This document shows, piece by piece, positions 51,254 through 62,600 of a DNA stretch of 64,000 nucleotides; position 1 is the stretch's first letter; each line of letters begins with the position of its first letter. The position numbers were made by a program, and so were the translations under genes. The notes under the pieces are model-generated. The model did no database searches and was not told where the DNA came from. It was given only the letters and a program-made list of their open reading frames with translations. The DNA lies in contig NZ_QEST01000080.1 in NCBI RefSeq assembly GCF_003311645.1, forward strand, positions 124,001 through 188,000. Reading direction: 5' to 3'. Origin of the DNA: Streptomyces sp. PT12. Its GTDB lineage: Bacteria > Actinomycetota > Actinomycetes > Streptomycetales > Streptomycetaceae.

Positions 51254-54200
51254 ATGTCTTCCAGGGGTGCGAAAAGCACGGCAGGCGAGCCGATCGCCGT
51301 GGTCGGCCTCGCGTGCAGGCTGCCGGGGGCCGAGAACCCCTCGGCGTTCTGGCGGCTGCTGAGCGCGGGCCGTGACGCGGTGGGCCCCATGCCGGATGAC
51401 CGGCGCCCCGAGACGGTGGACGCCGCCTACCGCAGGGGAGGCTTCCTTCCCGCGATCGACCGCTTCGACGCGGCGTTCTTCGGGATCTCGCCGCGCGAGG
51501 CGGCGGCGATGGACCCGCAGGCGCGGCTCGTCATGGAGCTGGCATGGGAGGCGCTCGAACACGCGCGAACGGCGCCGACCGCGCTGCGCGGCACGCCGTC
51601 GGGCGTCTTCGTCGGGGCCATCGCGGGCGACTGGGAGCGCGTGCACGAGCGCGCGCACGAGCGGCCGGGGCCGCACACGTTCGCGGGCACCCAGCGCGGC
51701 CTGATCGCCAACCGCGTGTCGTACCACCTGGGTTGGCGGGGTCCGAGCCTCACCCTCGACACCGGGCAGTCGTCGTCGCTCGTCGCGGTGCACGCGGCGT
51801 GCGCGAGCCTGCGCTCGGACGCCGCGCGCGTGGCGCTCGCGGGCGGGGTCAACCTGATCCCCGACGCCGGGTCGAGCGCGGCCCTCGCCGCCTTCGGCGC
51901 CCTGTCACCCGACGGCCGGTGCCACACGTTCGACAGCAGGGCCAACGGCTATGTGCGCGGCGAGGGCGGCGCCCTGGTGGTGCTCAAGCCGCTGTCCGCC
52001 GCGCTCGCCGAGGGCGACCGGGTGCACGCCGTGATCCTGGGCGGCGCGGTCAACAACGACGGCGGCGGCGACGGGTTGACCGTTCCCCACGGGCCCGCGC
52101 AGGAGGAGGTCATCCGGCTGGCGCACGCCGACGCGGGCGTCGCGCCCGGCGAGGTGTCGTATGTCGAGCTGCACGGCACGGGCACCCGGGTCGGCGACCC
52201 GGTCGAGGCCCATGCGCTCGGTGCCGCGATGGCCGCCCACCGCCCCGGTGGCGCACCCCTGTTGGTCGGCTCGGTGAAGACGAACATCGGCCACCTCGAG
52301 GGCGCTGCGGGGATCGCGGGGCTGCTCAAGGTGGTGCTCGGGCTCAGCCACGGTGAGCTGCCACCCAGCCTCAACTTCGCCGCGCCGCACCCCGACATCC
52401 CCCTCGACCGCCTCGGCCTCGACGTGGTGCGCACGCGCGCGGAGTGGCCAGGGGAGAGTCGGCGCGTGGCGGGCGTCAGCTCGTTCGGGGTGGGCGGCAC
52501 CAACTGCCACCTGATCGTGGCCGAGGCGCCCCCCGCCGCGCCGCGCGACGCCGCGCCGCGCGACGCCGAACCCGTGGGCGCCGAATCAGGCGACGCCGAA
52601 CCCGTGGGAGCCCAACCCGTGGGCGCCGCGGCGCCGTTGGTGCTCTCGGCCCGCTCGGCGGCGGCGCTGCGCGCCTCGGGGAGAGCGCTCTCCGCGCACC
52701 TGGGCGCACATCCCTCGGTGCCGCTCGCCGATGTGGCGCACTCGCTGCTGCGCAGCCGCACGCTGTTCGAGCACCGCGCCGTGGTGCTGGGCGGCCACGA
52801 CGGGGACCATGTCCACGGCGACTCCCTCGGCGGGCACCTCGGCGGCCACAGGGCCGCGCTCGACGCGCTGGCCGAGGGCCGCCCGGGCGAAACGGTCGCC
52901 ATCGGCAGGGCCCTTCCCGGCGGCGACGTCCTGGTCTTCCCCGGGCAGGGCTCCCAGTGGCCCCGCATGGCGGCCCAACTCCTCGACGGGCCACGGGAGG
53001 TGGCCGACCGGCTGGTGGAGTGCGCCCGCGCCCTCGAGCCGTTCGTGGACCACGCGCCGCTGGACGTGCTGCGCGGCGCGCCCGGCGCGCCGGGGCTCGA
53101 CCGCGTCGACGTGGTGCAGCCCGCGCTGTGGGCGGTGATGGTCGCGCTCGCCGAGCTGTGGCGGTCGCGCGGCGTCGCCCCCGCCACCGTCATCGGCCAC
53201 TCGCAGGGCGAGATCGCCGCCGCGACCGTGGTGGGCGCGCTCAGCCTCTCCGACGCGGCGCGGGTCGTCGCGCTGCGCAGCCGCGCCCTGCGCGCGCTGA
53301 CGGGCGGCGGGATGCTGTCGGTTGGCGCGCCGCCCGAGGCGGTCGCCGAACTCCTCGCCGAGGCCCCCGAGGTGAGCGTCGCCGCCGACAACGGCCCACG
53401 TTCCACGGTCCTTTCGGGCCCCCGCGCGGCGCTTGCCGCCCTGGGCGAGCACCTGACCGCGGCAGGGCACCGCGCCAAGCTCCTGCCGGTCGGCTACGCC
53501 TCCCACTCCCCCGCCGTCGACGCCGTCCGCGAGGAGCTGCTGACGCGACTCGCGCCCATCAGGCCCGTCTCCACCCCCGCCACCTTTATCTCCACGCTGA
53601 CCGGCGCCCCGATCGACACCGCCGCCCTCGACGCCGCCTACTGGTGCGACAACCTGCGCCACCGGGTGCGGTTCGCCGACGCCACCCGCGCCGCCATCGA
53701 GCGGGGGGCGAGCCGTTTCGTCGAGGTGAGCCCGCACCCCGTGCTGACCGCCGCCATCGAGGAGACCGCGGAGGAGGCGGGCGCCGAGGCCGTCGCCCTC
53801 GGCACGCTGCGGCGCGGGGACGGCGGGCCCGAACGCCTGCTGCGCGCCACGGCCGAGGCCCTGGTCGCCGGCGCGCCCGTCACCTGGCCCGAGGTGGCCG
53901 GGGCGGCGCTCACCGACCTGCCGACCTACCCGTTCCAGCGCGAACGCCACTGGCCCGGCGAGGCCGCGCGCGCCTCCGCGCCCGAGGCGGCGTCGGCCCG
54001 GGTCGACGCCTCGCCCGCCGCGCTGCGCGCGCTGGTGACGGGCGCGGCCGCCACGGTGCTCGGCCATGGCGATGCGGGCTCGGTCGACCCGTTGCGCACC
54101 TTCAAGGACCTGGGTCTCGACTCCGCGGGGACCGTTGAACTCCGGGGCGTGCTCCAGTCGTTGACCGGCCTGCGGCTCCCTTCGAGCCTGCTGTACGACT

Positions 54201-57200
54201 TCCCCACGCCCCACCGGGTCGCCGAACGGCTGCGCGCGCTCCTCGGCGGCGGCGACCAACGGCCCTCGCCCGAGGCCGAGTTGACACCCGTCACAGCGGC
54301 CGAGGCGGCCAAGGTGGCCGAGGTGGCCGAGGTGGCCGAGGCGTCCGAGGGCGAGGCGATCGCGGTCGTCGCGATGGGCTGCCGCCTCCCCGGTGGGGTG
54401 ACCTCGCCCGAAGAGCTGTGGTCGCTGCTGGCCGAAGGGCGGGAAGCGGCCACGGAGTTGCCGACAAACCGCGGCTGGGACCTGGACGCGCTGCACGCGG
54501 GCGCCTGCGCCACGCGGCGGGGAGGGTTCCTGCACGAGGCCGACGCGTTCGACGCCGAGTTCTTCGGGCTGAGCCCGCGCGAGGCCCTGGCGATGGACCC
54601 GCAGCAGCGCCTGATGCTCGAGGTCTGCTGGGAGGCGATCGAGCGCGCCGGGATCGACCCGACGGCGCTCGCGGGCTCGCCGACCGGCGTGTTCGTCGGC
54701 GCGATGGCCACCGACTACGGCCCCAGGCTGCACCAGCCGACCGGCGTGGCCGACGGGCACCTGCTCACCGGCACCGCGCTGAGCGTCGCCTCGGGCCGCG
54801 TCGCCTACACCCTCGGCCTGACGGGGCCCGCGCTCACCCTGGACACCGCCTGCTCGTCCTCGCTCGTCGCCGTGCAGCTGGCCACCGCGTCGCTGCGGCG
54901 CGGCGAGTGCGCGCTGGCGCTCGCGGGCGGGGTGACGGTGATGGCCAACCCCGGCAACCTCGTGGAGTTCAGCCGCCAGAACGGCCTCGCCCCCGACGGC
55001 CGCGCCAAGGCGTTCTCCGCGGCGGCCGACGGCACCGCCTTCGCCGAGGGCGCCGGGGTCCTCCTGCTCGAACGCCTCTCCGACGCGCGCCGCAACGCGC
55101 ACCCCGTCCTCGCCGTCATCCGCGGCGCCGCCGTCAACTCCGACGGCGCGAGCAACGGCCTGTCCGCGCCCAACGGGCAGGCGCAGCAACGCGTCATCCG
55201 CGCCGCGCTCGCCGACGCGGGCCTGGCCCCCGCCGATGTGGACGCCGTCGAGGCGCACGGCACCGGCACCGCGCTCGGCGACCCCGTCGAGGCCCACGCG
55301 CTCCTCGCCACCTATGGGCAGGGCCGGTCCACCCCGGCCTGGCTCGGCTCGGTGAAGTCCAACCTCGGCCACACCCAGGCGGCCGCCGGGGTCGCCGGGG
55401 TCATCAAGATGGTGCTGGCCCTGCGGCACGGGCTGCTGCCGCGAACCCTGCACGCCGAGCGGCCGAGCGAGCGCGTCCACTGGGACGAGGGCGCGGTGCG
55501 GCTGCTGACCACGGAGCGGCCATGGCCGTCGGGGGAACGCCCCAGGCGCGCCGCCGTCTCCAGCTTCGGCATCAGCGGCACCAACGCCCACCTCGTGCTC
55601 GAAGAGGCCCCGGACGAGTCGGCGGCAACGGCCGAACTCCCGCAGGATCGCGGCCCGTTGGTCTGGGTTCTCGCCGCGCGCTCCGAGGCGGCGCTGCGCG
55701 CCACGGCGGCCGGGCTGCGCGCGGTCGCGGCCTCGCCCGACGCGGAGGCCGCGGGCCCGCTGCTGGCGCGGCGCGCGGCGTTCGCCCACCGCGCCGTGGT
55801 GGTGGCCGCCGACCGGGACGAGCTGGTCGCCGCGCTGAACGCGCTCTCCGAGGGCGCGCCGCACCCCGCGCTGGCCACGGGCGTGGCGCCGCGCGAGGCG
55901 CGCCCGGTGTTCGTGTTCCCAGGGCAGGGCGCCCAGTGGGCCGGGATGGCCGCCGAACTCCTGGCGGAGGACGAGGAGTTCGCCGCCGATCTGCGACGCT
56001 GCGCGGAGGCGCTGCGCCCGCACACCGGCTGGTCGGTGCTCGACGTGCTCACCGGATTGGAGAGCGCTCCATCGCTGGAGCGCACCGAGGTGGTCCAGCC
56101 GGTGCTGTTCGCGCTCATGTACGCGCTTGCCGGGCGCTGGCGCGCGGCGGGCGTGGAGCCCGCCGCCGTGGTCGGCCACTCGCAGGGCGAGATCGCGGGG
56201 GCCGCGGTCGCCGGGGCGCTGTCGCTCGCCGAGGCCGCCAGGATCAGCGCGCTGCGCGCCCGGGTCGTGGGGGCGCTCGACGGCACCGGGGGCGTGCTGG
56301 CCGTCGGGCTGCCCGCCGCCGAGGTCGCCGAGCGGATCGCGCCGTGGCGCGACCAGCTGTGGGTCGCGGTGGACAACGGCCCCATCGGCACCGTCGTCGC
56401 GGGCGAGTTGGCGGCCATCGACGCGTTCGTCGCGTCCTGCGGCGAACAGGCGCAGCTGAAGCGCACCCCCGTCGCCTACGCCGCCCACACGCCCCATGTG
56501 ACGGCGGTGCGCGAGGAGTTGCTGTCCGGCATCGGGCAACTGGCGCCCAGCGACACCACGACGGCGATCAGCTCGTCCCTCGAGGGCGCGCTGATCGAGG
56601 GCTCCCGGCTCGACGCGGGCTACTGGTACCGCAACCTCGCCGAGCCCGTACGCTTCGACGCGGCGATCCGCGCGTTCTCCGGCACGGCGGATCCCCTGTT
56701 CATCGAGGTCAGCCCGCATCCGATCCTCACCGGTGCGGTCGCGGGGATCGCCGCCGACGCCGGGCTCGGCGGCGCGGCCGTGGGAACGCTGCGCCGCGGC
56801 GCGGGCGGGCGGCACCAGCTCATGACCGCGCTCGGCAACGCCTGGGTGCGCGGCGCGCCCGTCGCCTGGCCGCGCGTGCTCGGCCCCGTGCGCCGCCAAC
56901 TCGACCTGCCCACCTACGCGTTCGACCGCCGCCGCTACTGGCTGCACCCCGCCGAGCGCGGCGGCCACCCGCTGCTGGACCGCGTGGTGCCCCTGGCCGA
57001 GGGCGACGGCGTGCTGCTCACCGGGCGGATCGCGCGCTCCCGCGCGCCCTGGCTGGCCGACCACGCGGTCGACGGGCGGGTGCTGCTGCCGGGCACCGCG
57101 TTCGCCGAGTTGGCCCTGCGCGCCGCCGCCGAGGCGGGCGCCCCAGGGGTGGAGAGCCTGACGCTGCACGCCCCGCTCGACCTGCCGGAGACCGGCGCCG

Positions 57201-59605
57201 TCACCCTCCAAGTGGCCGTCACCGGAACGGCGTTGACCATCCACGCCCGGGTCGGCGACGACGCGCCCTGGACCCGGCACGCCAGCGGCGCCCTAGCCGA
57301 CGAGGCGCCCCCGCCCCACGACCTGCTGACCCGCTGGCCCCCGCGGGGCGCCACCCCGGTGGACATCGCCGACGCCTACGACCGGCTCGCCGCGCGCGGC
57401 TACGCCTACGGCCCGGCGTTCCGCGGGCTGACCTCGGCCTGGCGGGCGGAGGGTGCGCTCTGGGCCGAGGTGGCGCAACCTGCGGGCGGCGCGGGTGAGT
57501 TCGTGCTGCACCCGGCGCTGCTCGACGCGGCGCTGCACCCGCTGCTCATGGACGGTGCCCTCGACGGCACCGCGGGGGGCGCCGCGGAAGGGAGCGGGGA
57601 AGGGGGCGCGGAAGGGGGCGGGCTACTGCTGCCGTTCGCCTTCTCCGGGCTGCGCATCACCCGCCCGGGGGCCGAACGGCTACGGGTCCGGGTGGGCAAC
57701 GGCCGCGTCACCGTGTGGAACGGGCAGGGCGAGCCGGTCGGCGCGATCGACGAGGTCACCCTCAGGCCCGCAGCGGCCGGAAGCGTCCCCGGGCTGCACC
57801 GCGTCGACTGGATTGAGGCACGCCCCGCCACCGAACCCCCCGGCAGCCCCTATGCGGTGGTCGAATGCGGCGACAAACTCCCGGAGAGCGCTCCCCCGGA
57901 GGGAACGCCTCGGGAGAGCGCTCTCCCAACGGTGCTGGTGCGCTGCCCCGACGCGCCCGCGCGGGCGACGCTCCACCGCGTGGCGGCGACGGTGCGGGAG
58001 TGGGCCACGGGAGAGCGCTTCCCCGGCTCCCGGCTGGTGTTCCTCGCCGATCCCGACACGCCCGCGGGGGCGCCGGTATGGGGCCTGGTCCGCTCGGCCA
58101 TCGCGGAGCACCCGGGCCGTTTCGGCCTCGCCGACGCGCCCGAACGGCTCGCCGCCACCGTCCGCGCCGACCAGTTCAGGGTGCGGGACGGGCGGGTGCT
58201 GGTGCCGCGGGTGGTCCCCGGCGCGGCGGGCCAGGCCCCGCCGCCCGGCCTCGGCGAAGGCGCCGTGCTGGTCACCGGCGGCACCGGGGGCCTGGGCGCC
58301 CTGGTCGCCGCCCATCTCGTCGAACGTCACGGTGTCACCGAGCTGCTGCTCACCTCACGCCAGGGCCCCGCGGCCCCCGGAGCGGACGCGTTGGCACGGC
58401 GCCTCCGGGAGGCGGGCGCCTCGGTGACCGTCGCGGCGTGCGACGCCGCCGACCGGGAAGCGCTCTCCCGGCTGCTCGCCGGGCGGCGCCTGACGGCCGT
58501 GGTGCACGCGGCCGGGGTGCTCGAGGACGGCACCGTGGGCGCGTTGACTCCCGAACGCCTCGACGCCGCGCTGCGGCCCAAGGCCGACGCCGCCGCGCTC
58601 CTCGACGAGCTAACCGCCGACCAGCCGCTGCGCGCGTTCGTGCTGTTCTCCTCGGTCGCCGGGGTGCTCGGCAACCGGGGCCAGGCCGCCTACGCCGCGG
58701 CCAATGCCGCCCTGGACGCGCTGGCCCGCGACCGCCGCGCCCGTGGGCTGCCCGCCGTCTCGATCGCCTGGGGCCTGTGGTCACTCCCCACCGGCATGAC
58801 CGCGCACCTGTCGGCGGCCGATCGGCGGCGGCTGGCCGCCGTGGCGCCGCTGGGCGAGCGGGACGGCCTCGACCTGTTCGACGCGGCGCTCCGCCCCGAC
58901 GCCGACCCGGTCGTGGTCGCCAGCCGGTTCGACCCGGTGGCACTGCGCGACCTGGGCGACCAACTGCCGGATGTGCTCCGCTCGTTGGCACCCGCGCCGC
59001 GCCGGAGAGCCGAGCCGGGGACGCCTTCGGGCTCGGAGCCGGGGGCCGCGGCCCCCGCGCCCGCCGCTCGTTGGGACTTCGGCGACGCGGCGAGCGTGCT
59101 CGCGTTTGTCAGGGACCAGGTGGCGCTCGCGCTCGGCCACGCCTCGCCCGAGGCGATCGACCCGGACCGGACGTTCAGCGACCTGGGGCTCGACTCGCTG
59201 ACCTCCGTGGAGTTGCGCAACCGGATCGGCGAGGCCACGGGGCTGCGGCTGCCCGCCTCCCTCGTCTTCAACCACCCCACCGTGACCCTGCTCGCCGCGC
59301 ATCTCGCGGGCGAGCTGGCCCCCGACCCCGAACAGGCGCTGCGGGACGCCCTGGAGGCGGCCATCGCCGCGCTGGACCGGGAGCGCGCGCTGGCCGTGCT
59401 GACCGAGGCCCTCGACCGCGTCGGCGCCCCGCGCCCCGCGCACCCCGCCGTTGCCCAACCCACCTCGGACGACGAGCTGTTCGCGTTCATCGACGCCCAG
59501 CTCGACACCACGACCGACGCCCCGCTCGACCCCGAACTCGACCCCGAACTCGACCCCGAGGCCGACACCCGACCCGGCGCCGACCCGGCGTCGACCCGAC
59601 TCTGA
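51254..59605 (+). CDS. Type I PKS: loading module KSQ-AT-ACP and module 1 KS-AT-DH-KR-ACP
   Basis: The frame opens at a TTG at 51212; the ATG at 51254 ([13 protein letters not shown]) fits usual PKS starts (2783 residues). KSQ (about 13-420) has Gln for Cys in DTGQSSS, marking a decarboxylating loading domain. AT0 (about 559-893) has GHSQGE and YASHS, typical of methylmalonyl-CoA, so a propionyl starter. ACP0 has GLDSAG near 956. KS1 has DTACSSS near 1199. AT1 (about 1552-1895) has GHSQGE and YAAHT, unclear but nearer to methylmalonyl. DH (about 1905-2170) has [12 protein letters not shown] (about 2336-2530) has GGTGGLG and VLEDG, consistent with B type. ACP1 has GLDSLTS near 2648. The C-terminus (about 2700-2783) is a docking domain with [13 protein letters not shown] and 12-base repeats. 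Confidence 0.92.
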   Translation: MSSRGAKSTAGEPIAVVGLACRLPGAENPSAFWRLLSAGRDAVGPMPDDRRPETVDAAYRRGGFLPAIDRFDAAFFGISPREAAAMDPQARLVMELAWEALEHARTAPTALRGTPSGVFVGAIAGDWERVHERAHERPGPHTFAGTQRGLIANRVSYHLGWRGPSLTLDTGQSSSLVAVHAACASLRSDAARVALAGGVNLIPDAGSSAALAAFGALSPDGRCHTFDSRANGYVRGEGGALVVLKPLSAALAEGDRVHAVILGGAVNNDGGGDGLTVPHGPAQEEVIRLAHADAGVAPGEVSYVELHGTGTRVGDPVEAHALGAAMAAHRPGGAPLLVGSVKTNIGHLEGAAGIAGLLKVVLGLSHGELPPSLNFAAPHPDIPLDRLGLDVVRTRAEWPGESRRVAGVSSFGVGGTNCHLIVAEAPPAAPRDAAPRDAEPVGAESGDAEPVGAQPVGAAAPLVLSARSAAALRASGRALSAHLGAHPSVPLADVAHSLLRSRTLFEHRAVVLGGHDGDHVHGDSLGGHLGGHRAALDALAEGRPGETVAIGRALPGGDVLVFPGQGSQWPRMAAQLLDGPREVADRLVECARALEPFVDHAPLDVLRGAPGAPGLDRVDVVQPALWAVMVALAELWRSRGVAPATVIGHSQGEIAAATVVGALSLSDAARVVALRSRALRALTGGGMLSVGAPPEAVAELLAEAPEVSVAADNGPRSTVLSGPRAALAALGEHLTAAGHRAKLLPVGYASHSPAVDAVREELLTRLAPIRPVSTPATFISTLTGAPIDTAALDAAYWCDNLRHRVRFADATRAAIERGASRFVEVSPHPVLTAAIEETAEEAGAEAVALGTLRRGDGGPERLLRATAEALVAGAPVTWPEVAGAALTDLPTYPFQRERHWPGEAARASAPEAASARVDASPAALRALVTGAAATVLGHGDAGSVDPLRTFKDLGLDSAGTVELRGVLQSLTGLRLPSSLLYDFPTPHRVAERLRALLGGGDQRPSPEAELTPVTAAEAAKVAEVAEVAEASEGEAIAVVAMGCRLPGGVTSPEELWSLLAEGREAATELPTNRGWDLDALHAGACATRRGGFLHEADAFDAEFFGLSPREALAMDPQQRLMLEVCWEAIERAGIDPTALAGSPTGVFVGAMATDYGPRLHQPTGVADGHLLTGTALSVASGRVAYTLGLTGPALTLDTACSSSLVAVQLATASLRRGECALALAGGVTVMANPGNLVEFSRQNGLAPDGRAKAFSAAADGTAFAEGAGVLLLERLSDARRNAHPVLAVIRGAAVNSDGASNGLSAPNGQAQQRVIRAALADAGLAPADVDAVEAHGTGTALGDPVEAHALLATYGQGRSTPAWLGSVKSNLGHTQAAAGVAGVIKMVLALRHGLLPRTLHAERPSERVHWDEGAVRLLTTERPWPSGERPRRAAVSSFGISGTNAHLVLEEAPDESAATAELPQDRGPLVWVLAARSEAALRATAAGLRAVAASPDAEAAGPLLARRAAFAHRAVVVAADRDELVAALNALSEGAPHPALATGVAPREARPVFVFPGQGAQWAGMAAELLAEDEEFAADLRRCAEALRPHTGWSVLDVLTGLESAPSLERTEVVQPVLFALMYALAGRWRAAGVEPAAVVGHSQGEIAGAAVAGALSLAEAARISALRARVVGALDGTGGVLAVGLPAAEVAERIAPWRDQLWVAVDNGPIGTVVAGELAAIDAFVASCGEQAQLKRTPVAYAAHTPHVTAVREELLSGIGQLAPSDTTTAISSSLEGALIEGSRLDAGYWYRNLAEPVRFDAAIRAFSGTADPLFIEVSPHPILTGAVAGIAADAGLGGAAVGTLRRGAGGRHQLMTALGNAWVRGAPVAWPRVLGPVRRQLDLPTYAFDRRRYWLHPAERGGHPLLDRVVPLAEGDGVLLTGRIARSRAPWLADHAVDGRVLLPGTAFAELALRAAAEAGAPGVESLTLHAPLDLPETGAVTLQVAVTGTALTIHARVGDDAPWTRHASGALADEAPPPHDLLTRWPPRGATPVDIADAYDRLAARGYAYGPAFRGLTSAWRAEGALWAEVAQPAGGAGEFVLHPALLDAALHPLLMDGALDGTAGGAAEGSGEGGAEGGGLLLPFAFSGLRITRPGAERLRVRVGNGRVTVWNGQGEPVGAIDEVTLRPAAAGSVPGLHRVDWIEARPATEPPGSPYAVVECGDKLPESAPPEGTPRESALPTVLVRCPDAPARATLHRVAATVREWATGERFPGSRLVFLADPDTPAGAPVWGLVRSAIAEHPGRFGLADAPERLAATVRADQFRVRDGRVLVPRVVPGAAGQAPPPGLGEGAVLVTGGTGGLGALVAAHLVERHGVTELLLTSRQGPAAPGADALARRLREAGASVTVAACDAADREALSRLLAGRRLTAVVHAAGVLEDGTVGALTPERLDAALRPKADAAALLDELTADQPLRAFVLFSSVAGVLGNRGQAAYAAANAALDALARDRRARGLPAVSIAWGLWSLPTGMTAHLSAADRRRLAAVAPLGERDGLDLFDAALRPDADPVVVASRFDPVALRDLGDQLPDVLRSLAPAPRRRAEPGTPSGSEPGAAAPAPAARWDFGDAASVLAFVRDQVALALGHASPEAIDPDRTFSDLGLDSLTSVELRNRIGEATGLRLPASLVFNHPTVTLLAAHLAGELAPDPEQALRDALEAAIAALDRERALAVLTEALDRVGAPRPAHPAVAQPTSDDELFAFIDAQLDTTTDAPLDPELDPELDPEADTRPGADPASTRL

Positions 59606-59618
59606 CCAGGGAGCATCC

Positions 59619-62600
59619 ATGGCCGGCGAGGACAAGCTGCGCGAGTATCTCAGGCGGGTGACCGCCGAGTTGACGGAAGCCCGTCGGCGTCTCGCGGACG
59701 CGGACGCGCGCGACCACGAGCCCGTCGCCGTCATCGGCATGTCCTGCCGGTTCCCGGGCGCGGAAAACGTGGACGCCTACTGGGAGTTGCTGCGCGAGGG
59801 GCGCGCGGCGGAGATCGGCGAGGTGCCGCCGGGCCGGTTCGACCTGGACCTCACGCCGGATGAGCGGCGGCGCTTCCGGCCGAGGCGGGGCGCGTTCCTG
59901 CCCGACGTCGCGGGGTTCGACGCGGAGTTCTTCGGCTTTCCGCCCCAGGAGGCGCTGCGGATGGACCCGCAGCAGCGCCTGATGATGGAGCTGGCGTGGG
60001 AGGCGATGGAGGACGCGGGCACCCCGCCGCCGACCCTGACCGGCAGCAGGACGGGTGTGCTGCTCGGCTTCTCCGACGCGTTCCAGTACGGGCAGGTGGA
60101 GACCGAGCGGCAGGGCACCGACGTGTATGCCGACCCCTACATGGGGCAGGGCAGCCTGGGCAGCGTCGTGGCGGGGCGGCTCGCCTACCACTTCGACCTG
60201 CGGGGGCCCGCGTTCTCCCTGGACACCGCGTGCTCGTCCACGCTGGTCGCCGTCCACCTGGCGGCGCGGGCGCTGCGCGCGGGCGAGTGCGACTACGCAC
60301 TGGCGGGCGGCGGGTTCCTCGCGCTGCACCCGTTCCTCTACCTCTACAGCGGCGCGACGTCGCTGCTGTCGCCGACCGATCTGTGCCACACGTTCGACGC
60401 GGGCGCCGACGGCTATCTGATGGGCGAGGGCGGGGGGTTGGTGGTGCTGGCCAGGCTGTCCGACGCGCTGCGCGCCGGGCACCGCATCAGGGCGGTGATC
60501 CGCGGCTCGGCGGTCAACCAGGACGGCCGCAGCAACGGCATGACCGCACCGAGCCGCGCCGCCCAAGTGGAGGTGATCCGCCGGGCGTTGGCGAGCGCGG
60601 GAGCGACGCCTGGCGAGGTGGACTACGTCGAGGCGCACGGCTCGGGCACCCGGCTCGGCGACGAGATCGAACTCGGCGCGCTCAACGACGTGTTCGGGGG
60701 CCGCCCGGCCGAACGCCCGCTGCGGGTGGGGGCGGTGAAGACCAACGTCGGACACACGCACACCGCCGCCGGGATCGCGGGCCTCATCAAGACGGTGCTG
60801 GTGCTTGAGAACGGCGTCGTCCCGCCCAACCTCCACATGGAGGAGCCCGCGGAGCTGGTCACCGCGAACGCGGCGGTCGCGCCCGTCACCGCGCCGGTGC
60901 CGCTGCCCGACGCGCCGCTGGCCGGGGTCAGTTCGTTCGGCTGGTCGGGCACCAACGCGCATGTGGTGCTCGAACGCGCGCCGTCCACGGGCGCCCCCGC
61001 CGACGCGGCCCCCGAGGCGGCCCCCGAGGCGGCCCTCGGCACAGCGACCTTGCCCGCGCTGCTGCCCGTCTCCGCGGCGAACGAGGGGGCGTTGGCCGAC
61101 CGGCTGTCCCACCTTGCGGTGCGCGCGGGCGCGTTGGGCAGCGGCGAGCTCGCCGATCTCGCCCATACCCTTCGCTCGGGCCGCGCCCACCACGCGCACC
61201 GCAGGGCCGTGGTGGCCGCCGACCCGGCCGAGGCTGCGGCGCGGCTCGCGGCGGCGGACGGCGGGGTGCGCGCGGACGCCAGGCCCAGGGTCGCGTTCCT
61301 GCTGCCCGGCGTGGGCGACCAGTACCGGGGGCTTGGGCGCGCGCTGTACCGCGACGAGCCGGTATTCGCCGAGGCGGTCGACGCGTGCCTGGCCGTCGCC
61401 GATGAACGCTGCGGGATCGACCTGCGCGCGGTGTTCCTCGCCGAGCCCGTGGAGCCGGTCGCGGGCGCGCCCTCGCTGCTCGGCGGCCCCGACGAGGATC
61501 CGCTGTTCGAACGCGCCGAGGTGGCGCACCCGTTCCTCTTCACCGTCGAGTACGCCCTCGCGCGGCTGCTCGCTCACCGAGGCGTCGCGCCCGACCTGCT
61601 GGTCGGCTACAGCCTCGGCGAGTATGTCGCGGCCTGCCTGGCCGGGGTGTTCACGCTCCCCGACGCCCTGTGGGTGGTGACCGAGCGCGCCCGGCTGATC
61701 GCCTCGGCCCCGGCCGGGCGCATGCTCGCGGTGGCCACGGGCGCCGACGCGCTCGACGCGCTCGGCCTGCCGGGCGCGTGTGGCGTGGACGTCGCCGCCG
61801 TCAACGGCCCCGGCATGACGGTGCTGAGCGGGACGCCCGCCGCGATCGACGAAGTCGCCGCGCGGCTGAGGGAGTCGGGGGTCGCGGCGCGCCCGCTGCG
61901 CTCGGCGCACCCGTTCCACTCCACGCTGCTCGAGCCCGCCAAGGACAAGCTGGCCGCGCTCATCGCGACCGTGCCGCGCGGCGCACCGGGCGTGCCGATC
62001 GTCTCCAACGCGACGGGCCGCCCGTTGACCGCCGAGCGGGCGACCGACCCGAGCTACTGGGCCGAACACCTCTGCCTGCCCGTTCAGTTCGCCGCGGGGG
62101 TCGCGCACTGCGCCGCCGAACACGTCGATGTCTACGTGGAGTTGGGGCCGGGGCAGGTGCTCGGCGGCCTGGTCCGGCAGAACCTGCCTCTCAACGCCCA
62201 CCCCACCGTGCTCGGCACCCTGCCTGCGCCCTGGCCCGCGACGGGGCGCGGGGACGAGGCCACCGCCGTGCTGGAGACATGCGGGCGGCTGTGGGAGCGG
62301 GGCGTCGACCTCGACTGGTCGGCGCTCGGCCCGGGTGGGGGCCGCCTGGTGTCGCTGCCGCCCTATCCGTTCCAACGCACCCGCTACTGGCCCGAGCGCA
62401 CGGTCTCCCCCGCCACCCGGGCCGATGGCGACCCGGCCGGGGCCACGGCGGGCGGGCCAGGGGCGGACGGGTCAGGGGCGGGCGGGTCCCACCGTTACGC
62501 GCCCGTGTGGCGGCGGGACTTCGGCTCCGGGCCCGGCGAACCGCCGCCGCTCACCGGCACGTTGGTGGTCTTCAGCGACGGGGTCGTCGGCACGCGGCTG

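Noticed and set aside
52586-57280. Long open frame on the minus strand (about 1560 codons) opposite the PKS
   Set aside because: High GC keeps the antisense frame open. The translation is Gly/Arg/Gln-rich without family motifs, and the plus strand encodes clear PKS domains.
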